NCBI RefSeq assembly: GCF_023091745.1
Contig: NW_026292698.1
Location: forward strand, 124,001-188,000
DNA from: Budorcas taxicolor
Lineage: Eukaryota; Chordata; Mammalia; Artiodactyla; Bovidae
Direction of reading: 5' to 3'
DNA: 64,000 bases
Shown: piece by piece, positions 1-12,441 of the stretch
Numbering within the stretch: the first letter of the stretch is position 1
Layout of the letters: every line of letters starts with the position of its first letter
Notes under the pieces: generated by a model
Seen by the model: only the letters and a program-made list of their open reading frames with translations
Told to the model about the DNA's origin: nothing
Database searches by the model: none
Made by a program: the position numbers and the translations under genes

Positions 1-236
1 GCATGGACGGGAGAGCAATCCAGAGATGGCCCCTAGCAACTCGCTTGGGGACTGGCCTTTCCTGAGGCCACCAGAGAGGGTCCCTGAGGTCCCCATCGTA
101 ACTCGAAAAGACATGCCGCAACTCGAGAAAATCCAGGAGGTTCTCCCCTCCAGGCGAGATGAGGCCCATTTCCGCTGAGGCGTCTCGAGGCAGATCACAC
201 CTCACCTCTGGAACTTCGAAAGGCTCCTTCACACCC
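1..236. repeat. Partial satellite unit at left edge
   Basis: This is the 3' part of a unit cut by the window boundary. It carries the left-edge allele GAGAGCAATCCAGAGATGG (near position 11), where canonical units read GAGAGGAATCCCGAGAGG. The same allele recurs in the next two units (near 825 and 1640) and then disappears. Confidence 0.95.
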
Positions 237-3200
237 TTGGTGCAAATCAAGAAATTCCCCGACATACCCGTCTCCACTCGAGAGGAATCACGAGGGTTCC
301 GCCCACATCCAGAGGAGCCCCGTTTCCGCCTCGTAGCTCGAGATGAGGGATCCTTTCCCTGCTTCGTCGGGAAAGAGTTCCCGGCATTCCCGTCGCATCT
401 CAAGAGGAGGCCCTCTCAACATGAACGGCGAGAGGAACTCCAGGGTCGTGCCACCATTCCAAGAGTCCCCCAGATGTCTCAGTCCATTCCAGAGGAACCT
501 CTATTCCCTTCACCGGCTCGTCTTTCACGCCGAGGATCGACTCACACCAAGGTGGCACGTGGCACAGCCCTGTGGGAAAGCCTCGTGGGAAAGCCTCGAG
601 GGACAGCCTCGAGGGAAAGCCACAGATCCCTTGATCCACGTGACAGGAAGCGTGACACTACTGCTGCAGCTCGGGAGGAAAGCGCACGTGCATGCCCCCA
701 CTCGAGACGAGGCCTGACTCCCTGGGGATACTCAGAAGCACCCCAAGATCCATGGCAACACTGGAGAGGAATCCTCAGGTTCCGGCCCCGACTCCACACA
801 AGGTCTTAGGCCCCGGCATGGACGGGAGAGCAATCCAGAGATGGCCCCTAGCAACTCGCACGGGGACTGGCCTTTCCTGAGGCCACCGGAGCGGGTCCCT
901 GACGTCCCCGTCGTAACTCGAGAAGACCTGCCGCAACTCGAGAAAATCCAGGAGGTTCTCCCCTCCAGGCGAGATGAGGCCCATTTCCGCTGAGGGGTCT
1001 CGAGGCTGATCACACCTCACTTCTGGAACTTCGACAGGGTCCTTCACACCCTTGGTGCATATCAAGAAGTTCCCCGACATACCCGTCTCCACTCTAGAGG
1101 AATCAAGAGGGTCCCGCCCACATTAATAGGAGCCCCGTTTCCGCCTCGTAGCTCGAGATGAGGGATCCTTTCCCTGCTTCGTCGGGAAAGACTTCCCGGC
1201 CTTCCCGTCGCATCTCAAGAGGAGGCCCTCTCAACAGGAACGGGGAGAGGAACTCCAGGGTCGTGTCACCATTCCAAGAGTCCCCCAGATTTCTCAGTGC
1301 ATTCCAGAGGAACCTCTTTTCCCTTCACCGGCTATTCTTTCACGCCGAGGATCGAGTCACACCAAGGTGGCACGTGGCACAGCCCTGTGGGAAAGCCTCG
1401 TGGGAAAGCCTCGAGGGACAGCCTCGAGGGAAAGCCACAGATCCCTTGATCCACGTGACAGGAAGCGTGACACTACTGCTGCAGCTCGGGAGGAAAGCGC
1501 ACGTGCATGCCCCCACTCGAGACGAGGCCTGACTCCCTGGGGATACTCAGAAGCACCCCAAGATCCATGGCAACACTGGAGAGGAATCCTCAGGTTCCGG
1601 CCCCGACTCCACACAAGGTCTTAGGCCCCGGCATGGACGGGAGAGCAATCCAGAGATGGCCCCTAGCAACTCGCACGGGGACTGGCCTTTCCTGAGGCCA
1701 CCAGAGCGGGTCCCTGAGGTCCCCGTCGTAACTCGAGAAGACCTGCCGCAACTCGAGAAAACCCAGGAGGTTCTCCCCTCCATGCGAGAGGAGGCCCATT
1801 TCCGCAGAGGCTTCTCGGGGTTAATCACACCTCACTTCTGGAACTTCGAAAGGGTACTTCACACCCTGGGTGCACCTCAAGAAGTTCCCCGACATACCCG
1901 TCTCCACTCGAGAGGAAACACGAGGGTCCCGCCCACATCCAGAGGAGCCCCGTTTCCGCCTCGTAGCTCGAGGTGAGGGAACCTTTGCCTGCTTCGTCGG
2001 GAAAGAATTCCCAGCATTCCCGTCGCATCTCAAGAGGAGGCCCTCTGAACAGGAACGGCGAGAGGAACTCCAGGGTCATGCCACCATTCCAAGAGTCCCC
2101 CAGATGTCTCAGTCCATTCCAGAGCAACCTCTTTTCCCTTCACCAGCTCGTCTTTCACGCCGAGGATCGACTCACACCAAGGTGGCACTTGGCACAGCCC
2201 TGTGGGAAAGCCTCGTGGGAAAGCCTCGAGGGAAAGCCTCGAGGGAAAGCCACAGATCCCTTGATCCACGTGACAGGTAGCCTGACCCTACTGCTGCAGC
2301 TCGGGAGGGAAGCGCACGTGCATGCCCCCACTCGAGACGCCGCCTGACTCCCCTGGGGATACTCAGAGGCACCCCAAAATCCATGTCATCCCTGGAAAGG
2401 AATCCTCAGGTTCTGGCCCCGACTCCACACAAGGACTGAGGCCCCGGCATGGACGGGAGAGGAATCCCGAGAGGTCCCCTAGCAACTCGCATGGGGACTG
2501 GCCTTTCCTGAGGCCACCAGAGCGGGTCCCTGAGGTCCCCGTCGTAACTCGAGAAGACCTGCCGCATCTCGAGAAAATCCAGGAGGTTCTCCCCTCCAGG
2601 CGAGATGAGGCCCATTTCCGCTGAGGCGTCTCGAGGCTGATCACACCTCACCTCTGGAACTTCGAAAGGGTCCTTCACACCCTTGGTGCAAATCAAGAAG
2701 TTCCCCGACATACCCGTCTCCACTCGAGAGGAAACACGAGGGTCCCGCCCACATCCAGAGGAGCCCCGTTTCCGCCTCGTAGCTCGAGATGAGGGATCCT
2801 TTCCCTGCTTCATCGGAAAAGAGTTCCCGGCGTTCCCGTCGCATCTCAAGGGGAGGCCCTCTCAACAGGAACGGCGAGAGGAACTCCAGGGTCGTGCCAC
2901 CATTGCAAGAGTCCCCCAGATGTCTCAGTCCATTCCAGAGGAACCTCTTTTCCCTTCACCGGCTCGTCTTTCACGCTGAGGATCGACTCACACCAAGGTG
3001 GCACGTGGCACAGCCCTGTGGGAAAGCTTCGTGGGAAAGCCTTGAGGGACAGCCTCGAGGGAAAGCCACAGATCCCTTGATCCACGTGACAGGAAGCGTG
3101 ACACTACTGCTGCAGCTCGGGAGGAAAGCGCACGTGCATGCTCCCACTCGAGACGAGGCCTGACTCCCCTGGGGAGACTGAGAAGCACCCCAAGATCCAT

Positions 3201-3816
3201 GGCAACGCTGGAGAGGAATCCTCAGGTTCCGGCCCCGACTCCACACAAGGACTGAGGCCCCAGCATGGACGGGAGAGGAATCCCGAGAGGTCCCCTAGCA
3301 ACTCGCATGGGGACTGGCCTTCCCTGAGGCCACCAAAGCGGGTCCTTGAGGTCCCCGTCGTAACTCGGGAAGACCTGCCTCAACTCGAGAAAATCCAGGA
3401 GGTTCTCCCCTCCAGGCGAGATGAGGCCCATTTCCGCTGAGGCGTCTCGAGGCTGATCACACCTCACCTCTGGAACTTCGAAAGGGTCCTTCACACCCTT
3501 GGTGCAAATCAAGAAGTTCCCCGACATACCCGTCTCCACTCGAGAGGAATCACGAGAGTCCCGCCCACATCCAGAGGAGCCCCGTTTCCGCCTCGTAGCT
3601 CGAGATGAGGGATCCTTTCCCTGCTTCGTCGGGAAAGAGTTCCCGGCGTTCCCGTCGCATCTCAAGAGGAGGCCCTCTCAACAGGAACGGCGAGAGGAAC
3701 TCCAGGGTCGTGCCACCATTCCAAGAGTCCCCAGATGTCTCAGTCCATTCCAGAGGAACCTCTTTTCCCTTCACCGGCTCGTCTTTCACGCCGAGGATCG
3801 ACTCACACCAAGGTGG

Positions 3817-3951
3817 CACGTGGCACAGCCCTGTGGGAAAGCCTCGTGCGAAAGCCTCGAGGGACAGCCTTGAGGGAAAGCCACAGATCCGTTGATCCAC
3901 GTGACAGGAAGCGTGACACTACTGCTGCAGCACGGGAGGAAAGCGCACGTG
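3817..3951. other. Three CACGTG palindromes in one unit
   Basis: CACGTG occurs at 3817-3822, 3898-3903 and 3946-3951 of the reference unit. The same trio is present in most other units. H-type units (30296, 56924, 60994, 63436) have CATGTG at the middle site. CACGTG is the core E-box bound by bHLH-zip factors such as USF and MYC/MAX. Binding here is not shown by the sequence; only the dense, regular placement is. Confidence 0.6.
3834..3884. repeat. Internal 13 bp tandem repeat, four copies
   Basis: Four consecutive sub-units follow the pattern (A/T)GGGAAAGCCTCG: 3834-3846, 3847-3859, 3860-3872 and a 12-base last copy 3873-3884. Every unit of the array has this segment. Its copy number explains the main length classes: type A has one 13-mer fewer, the 789 bp unit at 10837 has two fewer, and type B has one 12-base copy. 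It is the length-variable hot spot of the repeat. Confidence 0.9.
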
Positions 3952-6761
3952 CATGCCCCCACTCGAGACGAGGCCTGACTCCCCTGGGGAGACTCAGAAG
4001 CACCCCAAGATCCATGGCAACACTGGAGAGGAATCCTCAGGTTCCGGCCCCGACTCCACACAAGGACTGAGGCCCCGGCATGGACGGGAGAGGAATCCCG
4101 AGAGGTCCCCTAGCAACTCGCATGGGGACTGGCCTTTCCTGAGGCCACCAGAGCGGGTCCCTGAGGTCCCCGTCGTAACTCGAGAAGACCTGCCGCAACT
4201 CGAGAAAATCCAGGAGGTTCTCCCCTCCAGGCGAGATGAGGCCCATTTCCGCTGAGGCGTCTCGAGGCTGATCACACCTCACCTCTGGAACTTCGAAAGG
4301 CTCCTTCACACCCTTGGTGCAAATCAAGAAGTTCCCCGACATACCCGTCTCCACTCGAGAGGAATCACGAGGGTCCCGCCCATATCCAGAGGAGCCCCGT
4401 TTCCGCCTCGTAGCTCGAGATGAGGGATCCTTTCCCTGCTTCGTCGGGAAAGAGTTCCCGGCCTTCCCGTCGCATCTCAAGAGGAGGCCCTCTCAACAGG
4501 AACGGCGAGAGGAACTCCAGGGTCGTGCCACCATTCCAAGAGTCCCCCAGATGTCTCAGTCCATTCCAGAGGAACCTCTTTTCCCTTCACCGGCTCGTCT
4601 TTCACGCCGAGGATCGACTCACACCAAGGTGGCACGTGGCACAGCCCTGTGGGAAAGCCTCGTGGGAAAGCCTCGAGGGACAGCCTTGAGGGAAAGCCAC
4701 AGATCCGTTGATCCACGTGACAGGAAGCGTGACACTACTGCTGCAGCACGGGAGGAAAGCGCACGTGCATGCCCCCACTCGAGACGAGGCCTGACTCCCC
4801 TGGGGAGACTCAGAAGCACCCCAAGATCCATGGCAACACTGGAGAGGAATCCTCAGGTTCCGGCCCCGACTCCACACAAGGACTGAGGCCCCGGCATGGA
4901 CGGGAGAGGAATCCCGAGAGGTCCCCTAGCAACTCGCATGGGGACTGGCCTTTCCTGAGGCCAACAGAGCGGGTCCCTGAGGTCCCCGTCGTAACTCGAG
5001 AAGACCTGCCGCAACTCGAGAAAATCCAGGAGGTTCTCCCCTCCAGGCGAGATGAGGCCCATTTCCGCTGAGGCGTCTCGAGGCTGATCACACCTCACCT
5101 CTGAAACTTCGAAAGGCTCCTTCACACCCTTGGTGCAAATCAAGAAGTTCCCCGACCTAGCCGTCTCCACTCGAGAGGAATCACGAGGGTCCCGCCCACA
5201 TCCAGAGGAGCCCCGTTTCCCCCTCGTAGCTCGAGATGAGGGATCCTTTCCCTGCTTCGTCGGGAAAGAGTTCCCGGCGTTCCCGTCGCATCTCAAGAGG
5301 AGGCCCTCTCAACAGGAACGGCGAGAGGAACTCCAGGGTCGTGCCACCATTCCAAGAGTCCCCCAGATGTCTCAGTCCATTCCAGAGGAACCTCTTTTCC
5401 CTTCACCGGCTCGTCTTTCACGCCGAGGATCGACTCACACCAAGGTGGCACGTGGCACAGCCCTGTGGGAAAGCCTCGTGGGAAAGCCTCGAGGGACAGC
5501 CTCGAGGGAAAGCCACAGATCCCTTGATCCACGTGACAGGAAGCGTGACACTACTGCTGCAGCTCGGGAGGAAAGCGCACGTGCATGCCCCCACTCGAGA
5601 CGAGGCCTGACTCCCATGGGGAGACTCAGAAGCACCCCAAGATCCATGGCAACACTGGAGAGGAATCCTCAGGTTCCGGCCCCGACTCCACACAAGGACT
5701 GAGGCCCCGGCATGGACGGGAGAGGAATCCCGAGAGGTCGCCTAGCAACTCGCATGGGGATTGGCCTTTCCTGAGGCCACCAGAGCGGGTCCCTGAGGTC
5801 CCCGTCGTAACTCGAGAAGACCTGCCGCAACTCGAGAAAATCCAGGAGGTTCTCCCCTCCAGGCGAGATGAGGCCCATTTCCGCTGAGGCGTCTCGAGGC
5901 TGATCACACCTCACCTCTGGAACTTCGAAAGGGTCCTTCACACCCTTGGTGCAAATCAAGAAGTTCCCCGACCTAGCCGTCTCCACTCGAGAGGAATCAC
6001 GAGGGTCCCGCCCACATCCAGAGGAGCCCCGTTTCCGCCTCGTAGCTCGAGATGAGGGATCCTTTCCCTGCTTCGTCGGGAAAGAGTTCCCGGCCTTCCC
6101 GTCGCATCTCAAGAGGAGGCCCTCTCAACAGGAACGGCGAGAGGAACTCCAGGGTCGTGCCACCATTCCAAGAGTCCCCCAGATGTCTCAGTCCATTCCA
6201 GAGGAACCTCTTTTCCCTTCACCGGCTCGTCTTTCACGCCAAGGATCGACTCACACCAAGGTGGCACGTGGCACAGCCCTGTGGGAAAGCCTCGTGGGAA
6301 AGCCTCGAGGGACAGCCTCGAGGGAAAGCCACAGATCCGTTGATCCACGTGACAGGAAGCGTGACACTACTGCTGCAGCACGGGAGGAAAGCGCACGTGC
6401 ATGCCCCCACTCGAGACGAGGCCTGACTCCCCTGGGGAGACTCAGAAGCACCCCAAGATCCATGGCAACACTGGAGAGGAATCCTCAGGTTCCGGCCCCG
6501 ACTCCACACAAGGACTGAGGCCCCGGCATGGACGGGAGAGGAATCCCGAGAGGTCCCCTAGCAACTCGCATGGGGACTGGCCTTTCCTGAGGCCACCAGA
6601 GCGGGTCCCTGAGGTCCCCGTCGTAACTCGAGAAGACCTGCCGCAACTCGAGAAAATCCAGGAGGTTCTCCCCTCCAGGCGAGATGAGGCCCATTTCCGC
6701 TGAGGCGTCTCGAGGCTGATCACACCTCACCTCTGGAACTTTGAAAGGCTCCTTCACACCC

Positions 6762-9700
6762 TTGCTGCAAATCAAGAAGTTCCCCGACATACCCGTTCCA
6801 CTCGAGAGGATACACGAGGGTTCCGCCCACATCCAGAGGAGCCCCGTGTCCGCCTCGTAGCTCGAGAAGAGGGATCCTTTCCGTGCTTCGTCGGGAAAGA
6901 GTTCCCGGCGTTCCCGTCGCATCTCAAGAGGAGGCCCTCTCAACAGGAACGGCGAGAGGAACTCCAGGGTCGTGCCACGATTCCAAGAGTCCCCCAGATG
7001 TCTCAGTCCATTCCAGAGGAACCTCTTTTCCCTTCACCGGCTCGTCTTTCACGCCAAGGATCGACTCACACCAAGGTGGCACGTGGCACAGCCCTGTGGG
7101 AAAGCCTCGTGGGAAAGCCTCGAGGGACAGCCTCGAGGGAAAGCCACAGATCCCTTGATCCACGTGACAGGAAGCGTGACACTACTGCTGCCGCTCGGGA
7201 GGAAAGCGCACGTGCATGCCCCCACTCGAGACGAGGCCTGACTCCCCTGGGGAGACTCAGAAGCACCCCAAGATCCATGGCAACACTGGAGAGGAATATC
7301 AGGTTCCGGCCCCGACTCCACACAAGGACTGAGGCCCCGGCATGGACGGGAGAGGAATCCCGAGAGGTCCCCTAGCAACTCGCATGGGGACTGGCCTTTC
7401 CTGAGGCCACCAGAGCGGGTCCCTGAGGTCCCCGTCGTAACTCGAGAAGACCTGCCGCAACTCGAGAAAATCCAGGAGGTTCTCCCCTCCAGGCGAGATG
7501 AGGCCCATTTCCGCTGAGGCGTCTCGAGGCTGATCACACCTCACCTCTGGAACTTCGAAAGGCTCCTTCACACCATTGCTGCAAATCAAGAAGTTCCCCG
7601 ACATACCCGTTCCACTCGAGAGGATACACGAGGGACCGCCCACATCCAGAGGAGCCCCGTTTCTGCCTCGTAGCTCGAGAAGACTGATCCTTTCCCTGCT
7701 TCGTCGGGAAAGAGTTCCCGGCCTTCCCGTCGCATCTCAAGAGGAGGCCCTCTCAACAGGAACGGCGAGAGGAACTCCAGGGTCGTGCCACGATTCCAAG
7801 AGTCCCCCAGATGTCTCAGTCCATTCCAGAGGAACCTCTTTTCCCTTCACCGGCTCGTCTTTCACGCCGAGGATCGACTCACACCAAGGTGGCACGTGGC
7901 ACAGCCCTGTGGGAAAGCCTCGTGGGAAAGCCTCGAGGGACAGCCTCGAGGGAAAGCCACAGATCCCTTGATCCACGTGACAGGAAGCGTGACACTACTG
8001 CTGCAGCTCGGGAGGAAAGCGCACGTGCATGTCCCCACTTGAGACGAGGCCTGACTCCCCTGGGGAGACTCAGAAGCACCCCAAGATCCATGGCAACACT
8101 GGAGAGGAATCCTCAGGTTCCGGCCCCGACTCCACACAAGGACTGAGGCCCCGGCATGGACGGGAGAGGAATCCCGAGAGGTCCCCTAGCAACTCGCATG
8201 TCGACTGGCCTTTCCTGAGGCCACCAGAGCGGGTCCCTGAGGTCCCCGTCGTAACTCGAGAAGACCTGCCGCAACTCGAGAAAATCCAGGAGGTTCTCCC
8301 CTCCAGGCGAGATGAGGCCCATTTCCGCTGAGGCGTCTCGAGGCTGATCACACCTCACCTCTGGAACTTCGAAAGGGTCCTTCACACCCTTGGTGCAAAT
8401 CAAGAAGTTCCCCGACCTAGCCGTCTCCACTCGAGAGGATCACGAGTGTTCCGCCCACATCCAGAGGAGCCCCGTTTCCGCCTCGTAGCTCGAGATGAGG
8501 GATCCTTTCCCTGCTTCGTCGGGAAAGAGTTCCCGGCGTTCCCGTCGCATCTCAAGAGGAGGCCCTCTCAACAGGAACGGCGAGAGGAACTCCAGGGTCG
8601 TGCCACCATTCCAAGAGTCCCCCAGATGTCTCAGTCCATTCCAGAGGAACCTCTTTTCCCTTCACAGGCTCGTCTTTCACGCCGAGGATCGACTCACACC
8701 AAGGTGGCACGTGGCACAGCCCTGTCGGAAAGCCTCGTGGGAAAGCCTCGAGGGACAACCTCGAGGGAACGCCACAGATCGCTTGATCCACGTGACAGGA
8801 AGCGTGACACTACTGCTGCAGCTCGGTAGGAAAACGCACGTGCATGCCCCCACTCGAGACGAGGCCTGACTCCCCTGGGGAGACTCAGAAGCACCCCAAG
8901 ATCCATGGCAACACTGGAGAGGAATCCTCAGGTTCCGGCCCCGACTCCACACAAGGACTGAGGCCCCGGCATGGACGGGAGAGGAATCCCGAGAGGCCCC
9001 CTAGCAACTCGCATGGGGACTGGCCTTTCCTGAGGCCACCAGAGCGGGTCCCTGAGGTCCCCGTCGTAACTCGAGAAGACCTGCCGCACCTCGAGAAAAT
9101 CCAGGAGGTTCTCCCCTCCAGGCGAGATGAGGCCCATTTCCGCTGAGGCGTCTCGAGGCTGATCACACCTCATCTCTGGAACTTCGAAAGGCTCCTTCAC
9201 ACCCTTGCTGCAAATCAAGAAGTTCCCCGACATACCCGTTCCACTCGAGAGGATACACGAGGGTTCCGCCCACATCCAGAGGAGCCCCGTTTCCGCCTCG
9301 TAGCTCGAGAAGAGGGATCCTTTCCCTGCTTCGTCGGGAAAGAGTTCCCGGCGTTCCCGTCGCATCTCAAGAGGAGGCCCTCTCAACAGGAACGGCGAGA
9401 GGAACTCCAGGGTCGTGCCACCATTCCAAGAGTCCCCCAGATGTCTCAGTCCATTCCAAAGGACCCTCTTTTCCCTTCACCGGCTCGTCTTTCACGCCGA
9501 GGATCGACTCACACCAAGGGGGCACGTGGCACAGCCCTGTGGGAAAGCCTCGTGGGAAAGCCTCGAGGGACAGCCTCGAGGGAAAGCCACAGATCCCTTG
9601 ATCCACGTGACAGGAAGCGTGACACTACTGCTGCAGCTCGGGAGGAAAGCGCACGTGCATGCCCCCACTCGAGACGAGGCCTGACTCCCCTGGGGAGACT

Positions 9701-12441
9701 CAGAAGCACCCCAAGATCCATGGCAACACTGGAGAGGAATCCTCAGGTTGCGGCCCCGACTCCACACAAGGACTGAGGCCCCGGCATGGACGGGAGAGGA
9801 ATCCCGAGAGGTCCCCTAGCAACTCGCATGGGGACTGGCCTTTCCTGAGGCCACCAGAGCGGGTCCCTGAGGTCCCCGTCGTAACTCGAGAAGACCTGCC
9901 GCAACTCGAGAAAATACAGGAGGTTCTCCCCTCCAGGCGAGATGAGGCCCATTTCCGCTGAGGCGTCTCGAGGCTGATCACACCTCCCCTCTGGAACTTC
10001 GAAAGGGTCCTTCACACCCTTGGTGCAAATCAAGAAGTTCCCCGACATACCCGTCTCCACTCGAGAGGAATCACGAGGGTCCCGCCCACATCCAGAGGAG
10101 CCCCGTTTCCGCCTCGAAGCTCGAGATGAGGGATCCTTTCCCTGCTTCGTCGGGAAAGAGTTCCCGGCGTTCCCGTCGCATCTCAAGAGGAGGCCCTCTC
10201 AACAGGAACGGCGAGAGGAACTCCAGGGTCGTGCCACCATTCCAAGAGTCCCCCAGATGTCTCAGTCCATTCCAGAGGAACCTCTTTTCCCTTCACAGGC
10301 TCGTCTTTCACGCCGAGGATCGACTCACACCAAGGTGGCACGTGGCACAGCCCTGTCGGAAAGCCTCGTGGGAAATCCTCGAGGGACAACCTCGAGGGAA
10401 AGCCACAGATCGCTTGATCCACGTGACAGGAAGCGTGACACTACTGCTGCAGCTCGGTAGGAAAGCACACGTGCATGCCCCCCACTCGAGACGCGGCCTG
10501 ACTCCCCTGGGGAGACTCTGAAGCACCCCAAGATCCATGGCAACACTGGAGAGGAATCCTCAGGTTCCGGCCCCGACTCCACACAAGGACTGAGGCCCCG
10601 GCATGGACGGGAGAGGAATCCCGAGAGGTCCCCTAGCAACTCGCATGGGGACTGGCCTTTCCTGAGGCCACCAGAGCGGGTCCCTGAGGTCCCCGTCGTA
10701 ACTCGAGAAGACCTGCCGCACCTCGAGAAAATCCAGGAGGTTCTCCCCTCCAGGCGAGATGAGGCCCATTTCCGCTGAGGCGTCTCGAGGCTGATCACAC
10801 CTCACCTCTGGAACTTCGAAAGGCTCCTTCACACCCTTGCTGCAAATCAAGAAGTTCCCCGACATACCCGTTCCACTCGAGAGGATACACGAGGGTTCCG
10901 CCCACATCCAGAGGAGCCCCGTTTCCGCCTCGTAGCTCGAGAAGAGGGATCCTTTCCCTGCTTCGTCGGGAAAGAGTTCCCGGCGTTCCCGTCGCATCTC
11001 AAGAGGAGGCCCTCTCAACAGGAACGGCGAGAGGAACTCCAGGGTCGTGCCACCATTCCAAGAGTCCCCCAGATGTCTCAGTCCATTCCAGAGGAACCTC
11101 TTTTCCCTTCACAGGCTCGTCTTTCACGCCGAGGATCGACTCACACCAAGGTGGCACGTGGCACAGCCCTGTGGGAAAGCCTCGAGGGAAAGCCACAGAT
11201 CCCTTGATCCACGTGACAGGAAGTGTGACACTACTGCTGCAGCTCGGGAGGAAAGAGCACGTGCATGCCCCCACTCGAGACGAGGCCTGACTCCCCTGGG
11301 GAGACTCAAAAGCACCCCAAGATCCATGGCAACACTGGAGAGGAATCCTCAGGTTCCATCCCTGACTCCACACAAGGACTGAGGCCCCGGCATGGACGGG
11401 AGAGGAATCCCGAGAGGTCCCCTAGCAACTCGCATATGGACTGTCCTTTCCTGAGGCCACCAGAGCGGGTCCCTGAGGTCCCCGTCGTAACTCGAGAAGA
11501 CCTGCCGCAACTCGAGAAAATCCAGGAGGTTCTCCCCTCCAGGCGAGATGAGGCCCATTTCCGCTGAGGCGTCTCGAGGCTGATCACACCTCCCCTCTGG
11601 AACTTCGAAAGGGTCCTTCACACCCTTGGTGCAAATCAAGAAGTTCCCCGACATACCCGTCTCCACTCGAGAGGAATCACGAGTGTCCCGCCCACATCCA
11701 GAGGAGCCCCGTTTCCGCCTCGTAGCTCGAGATGAGGGATCCTTTCCCGGCTTCGTCGGGAAAGAGTTCCCGGCGTTCCCGTCGCATCTCAATAGGAGGC
11801 CCTCTCAACAGGAACGGCGAGAGGAACTCCAGGGTCGTGCCACCATTCCAAGAGTCCCCCAGATGTCTCAGTCCATTCCAGAGGAACCTCTTTTCCCTTC
11901 ACAGGCTCGTCTTTCACGCCGAGGATCGACTCACACTAAGGTGGCACGTGGCACAGCCCTGTCGGAAAGCCTCGTGGGAAAGCCTCGAGGGACAACCTCG
12001 AGGGAAAGCCACAGATCGCTTGATCCACGTGACAGGAAGCGTGACACTACTGCTGCAGCACGGGAGGAAAGCGCACGTGCATGCCCCCACTCGAGACGCG
12101 GCCTGACTCCCCTGGGGAGACTCAGAAGCACCCCAAGATCCATGGCAACACTGGAGAGGAATCCTCAGGTTCCGGCCCCGACTCCACACAAGGACTGAGG
12201 CCCCGGCATGGACGGGAGAGGAATCCCGAGAGGTCCCCTAGCAACTCGCATGGGGACTGGCCTTTCCTGAGGCCACCAGAGCGGGTCCCTGAGGTCCCCG
12301 TCGTAACTCGAGAAGACCTGCCGCACCTCGAGAAAATCCAGGAGGTTCTCCCCTCCAGGCGAGATGAGGCCCATTTCCGCTGAGGCGTCTCGAGGCTGAT
12401 CACACCTCCCCTCTGGAACTTCGAAAGGCTCCTTCACACCC
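6762..12441. repeat. Block II: C/X alternating dimer domain
   Basis: Units start at 6762, 7576, 8390, 9205, 10020, 10837 and 11626. C units (6762, 7576, 9205, 10837) carry CCGTTCCACTCGAGAGGATA, and all but 7576 carry CTCGAGAAGAGGG. X units (8390, 10020, 11626) carry CCTGTCGGAAAGCC, GGGACAACCTCG and CAGATCGCTTG. After the initial C-C pair the order is C-X-C-X-C-X, giving dimers 7576-9204 (1629 bp), 9205-10836 (1632 bp) and 10837-12441 (1605 bp). The alternation of several linked variants is good evidence for a dimeric higher-order repeat. Confidence 0.85.
10837..11625. repeat. Shortest unit, 789 bp: 26 bp deletion
   Basis: The unit is C type at its 5' end. Near 11170-11190 the 13 bp tandem segment reads GGGAAAGCCTCG followed directly by AGGGAAAGCCAC, so two 13-mers are missing in register. 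The rest of the unit is full length. This is what replication slippage or unequal exchange within the 13-mer tract would give. Confidence 0.9.

Larger units (their letters stand above)
3499..4313. repeat. Reference canonical unit (815 bp)
   Basis: Used here as the reference for offsets. CTCGAG or near matches fall at offsets 41, 101, 163 (CTCAAG), 222 (TCCAAG), 464, 587, 681, 701, 732, 763 and 793. Most gaps are close to 31 or 62, which points to an ancestral subrepeat of about 31 bp. A BamHI site (GGATCC) lies at 3610 and is kept in most units. A CTGCAG site lies near offset 427. By hand count the unit holds about 52 CpG dinucleotides. One C is missing from the CCCCC run near offset 231, giving 815 rather than 816 bp. 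Confidence 0.9.
237..6761. repeat. Block I: canonical ~816 bp units
   Basis: Eight full units start at 237, 1052, 1867, 2683, 3499, 4314, 5130 and 5946, each 815-816 bp. They differ mostly by scattered single bases and show no clear higher-order periodicity. The first two units carry AAGGTCTTAGG where later ones carry AAGGACTGAGG. The units at 5130 and 5946 share CGACCTAGCCG in place of CGACATACCCG, an allele seen again in the unit at 8390. This is the most uniform single-unit stretch of the window. Confidence 0.95.

Noticed and set aside
159..809. 216-codon plus-strand frame at the left edge
   Set aside because: It is the same stop-poor repeat frame as in later units, extended by unit-specific single-base changes and broken in the next unit. 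No promoter or splice context supports a gene.
3499..3560. CENP-B-box-like CCCGTCTCCACTCGAG on the reverse strand
   Set aside because: Spacing between the CCCG and CGA cores is one base too long and the final base of the CGAA core is wrong. It does not meet the accepted essential positions.
3834..3884. Minisatellite or short coding repeat (GKASRESL-like) as an independent element
   Set aside because: The 13 bp tract is present at the same offset in every unit and is part of the satellite unit. 13 is not a multiple of three, so copy-number change shifts any frame.
4314..5129. Possible rDNA spacer or 5S/tRNA gene array because of regular length and GC richness
   Set aside because: I saw no conserved rRNA segment, no tRNA box A/B pair with cloverleaf, and no T-run terminator in the unit.
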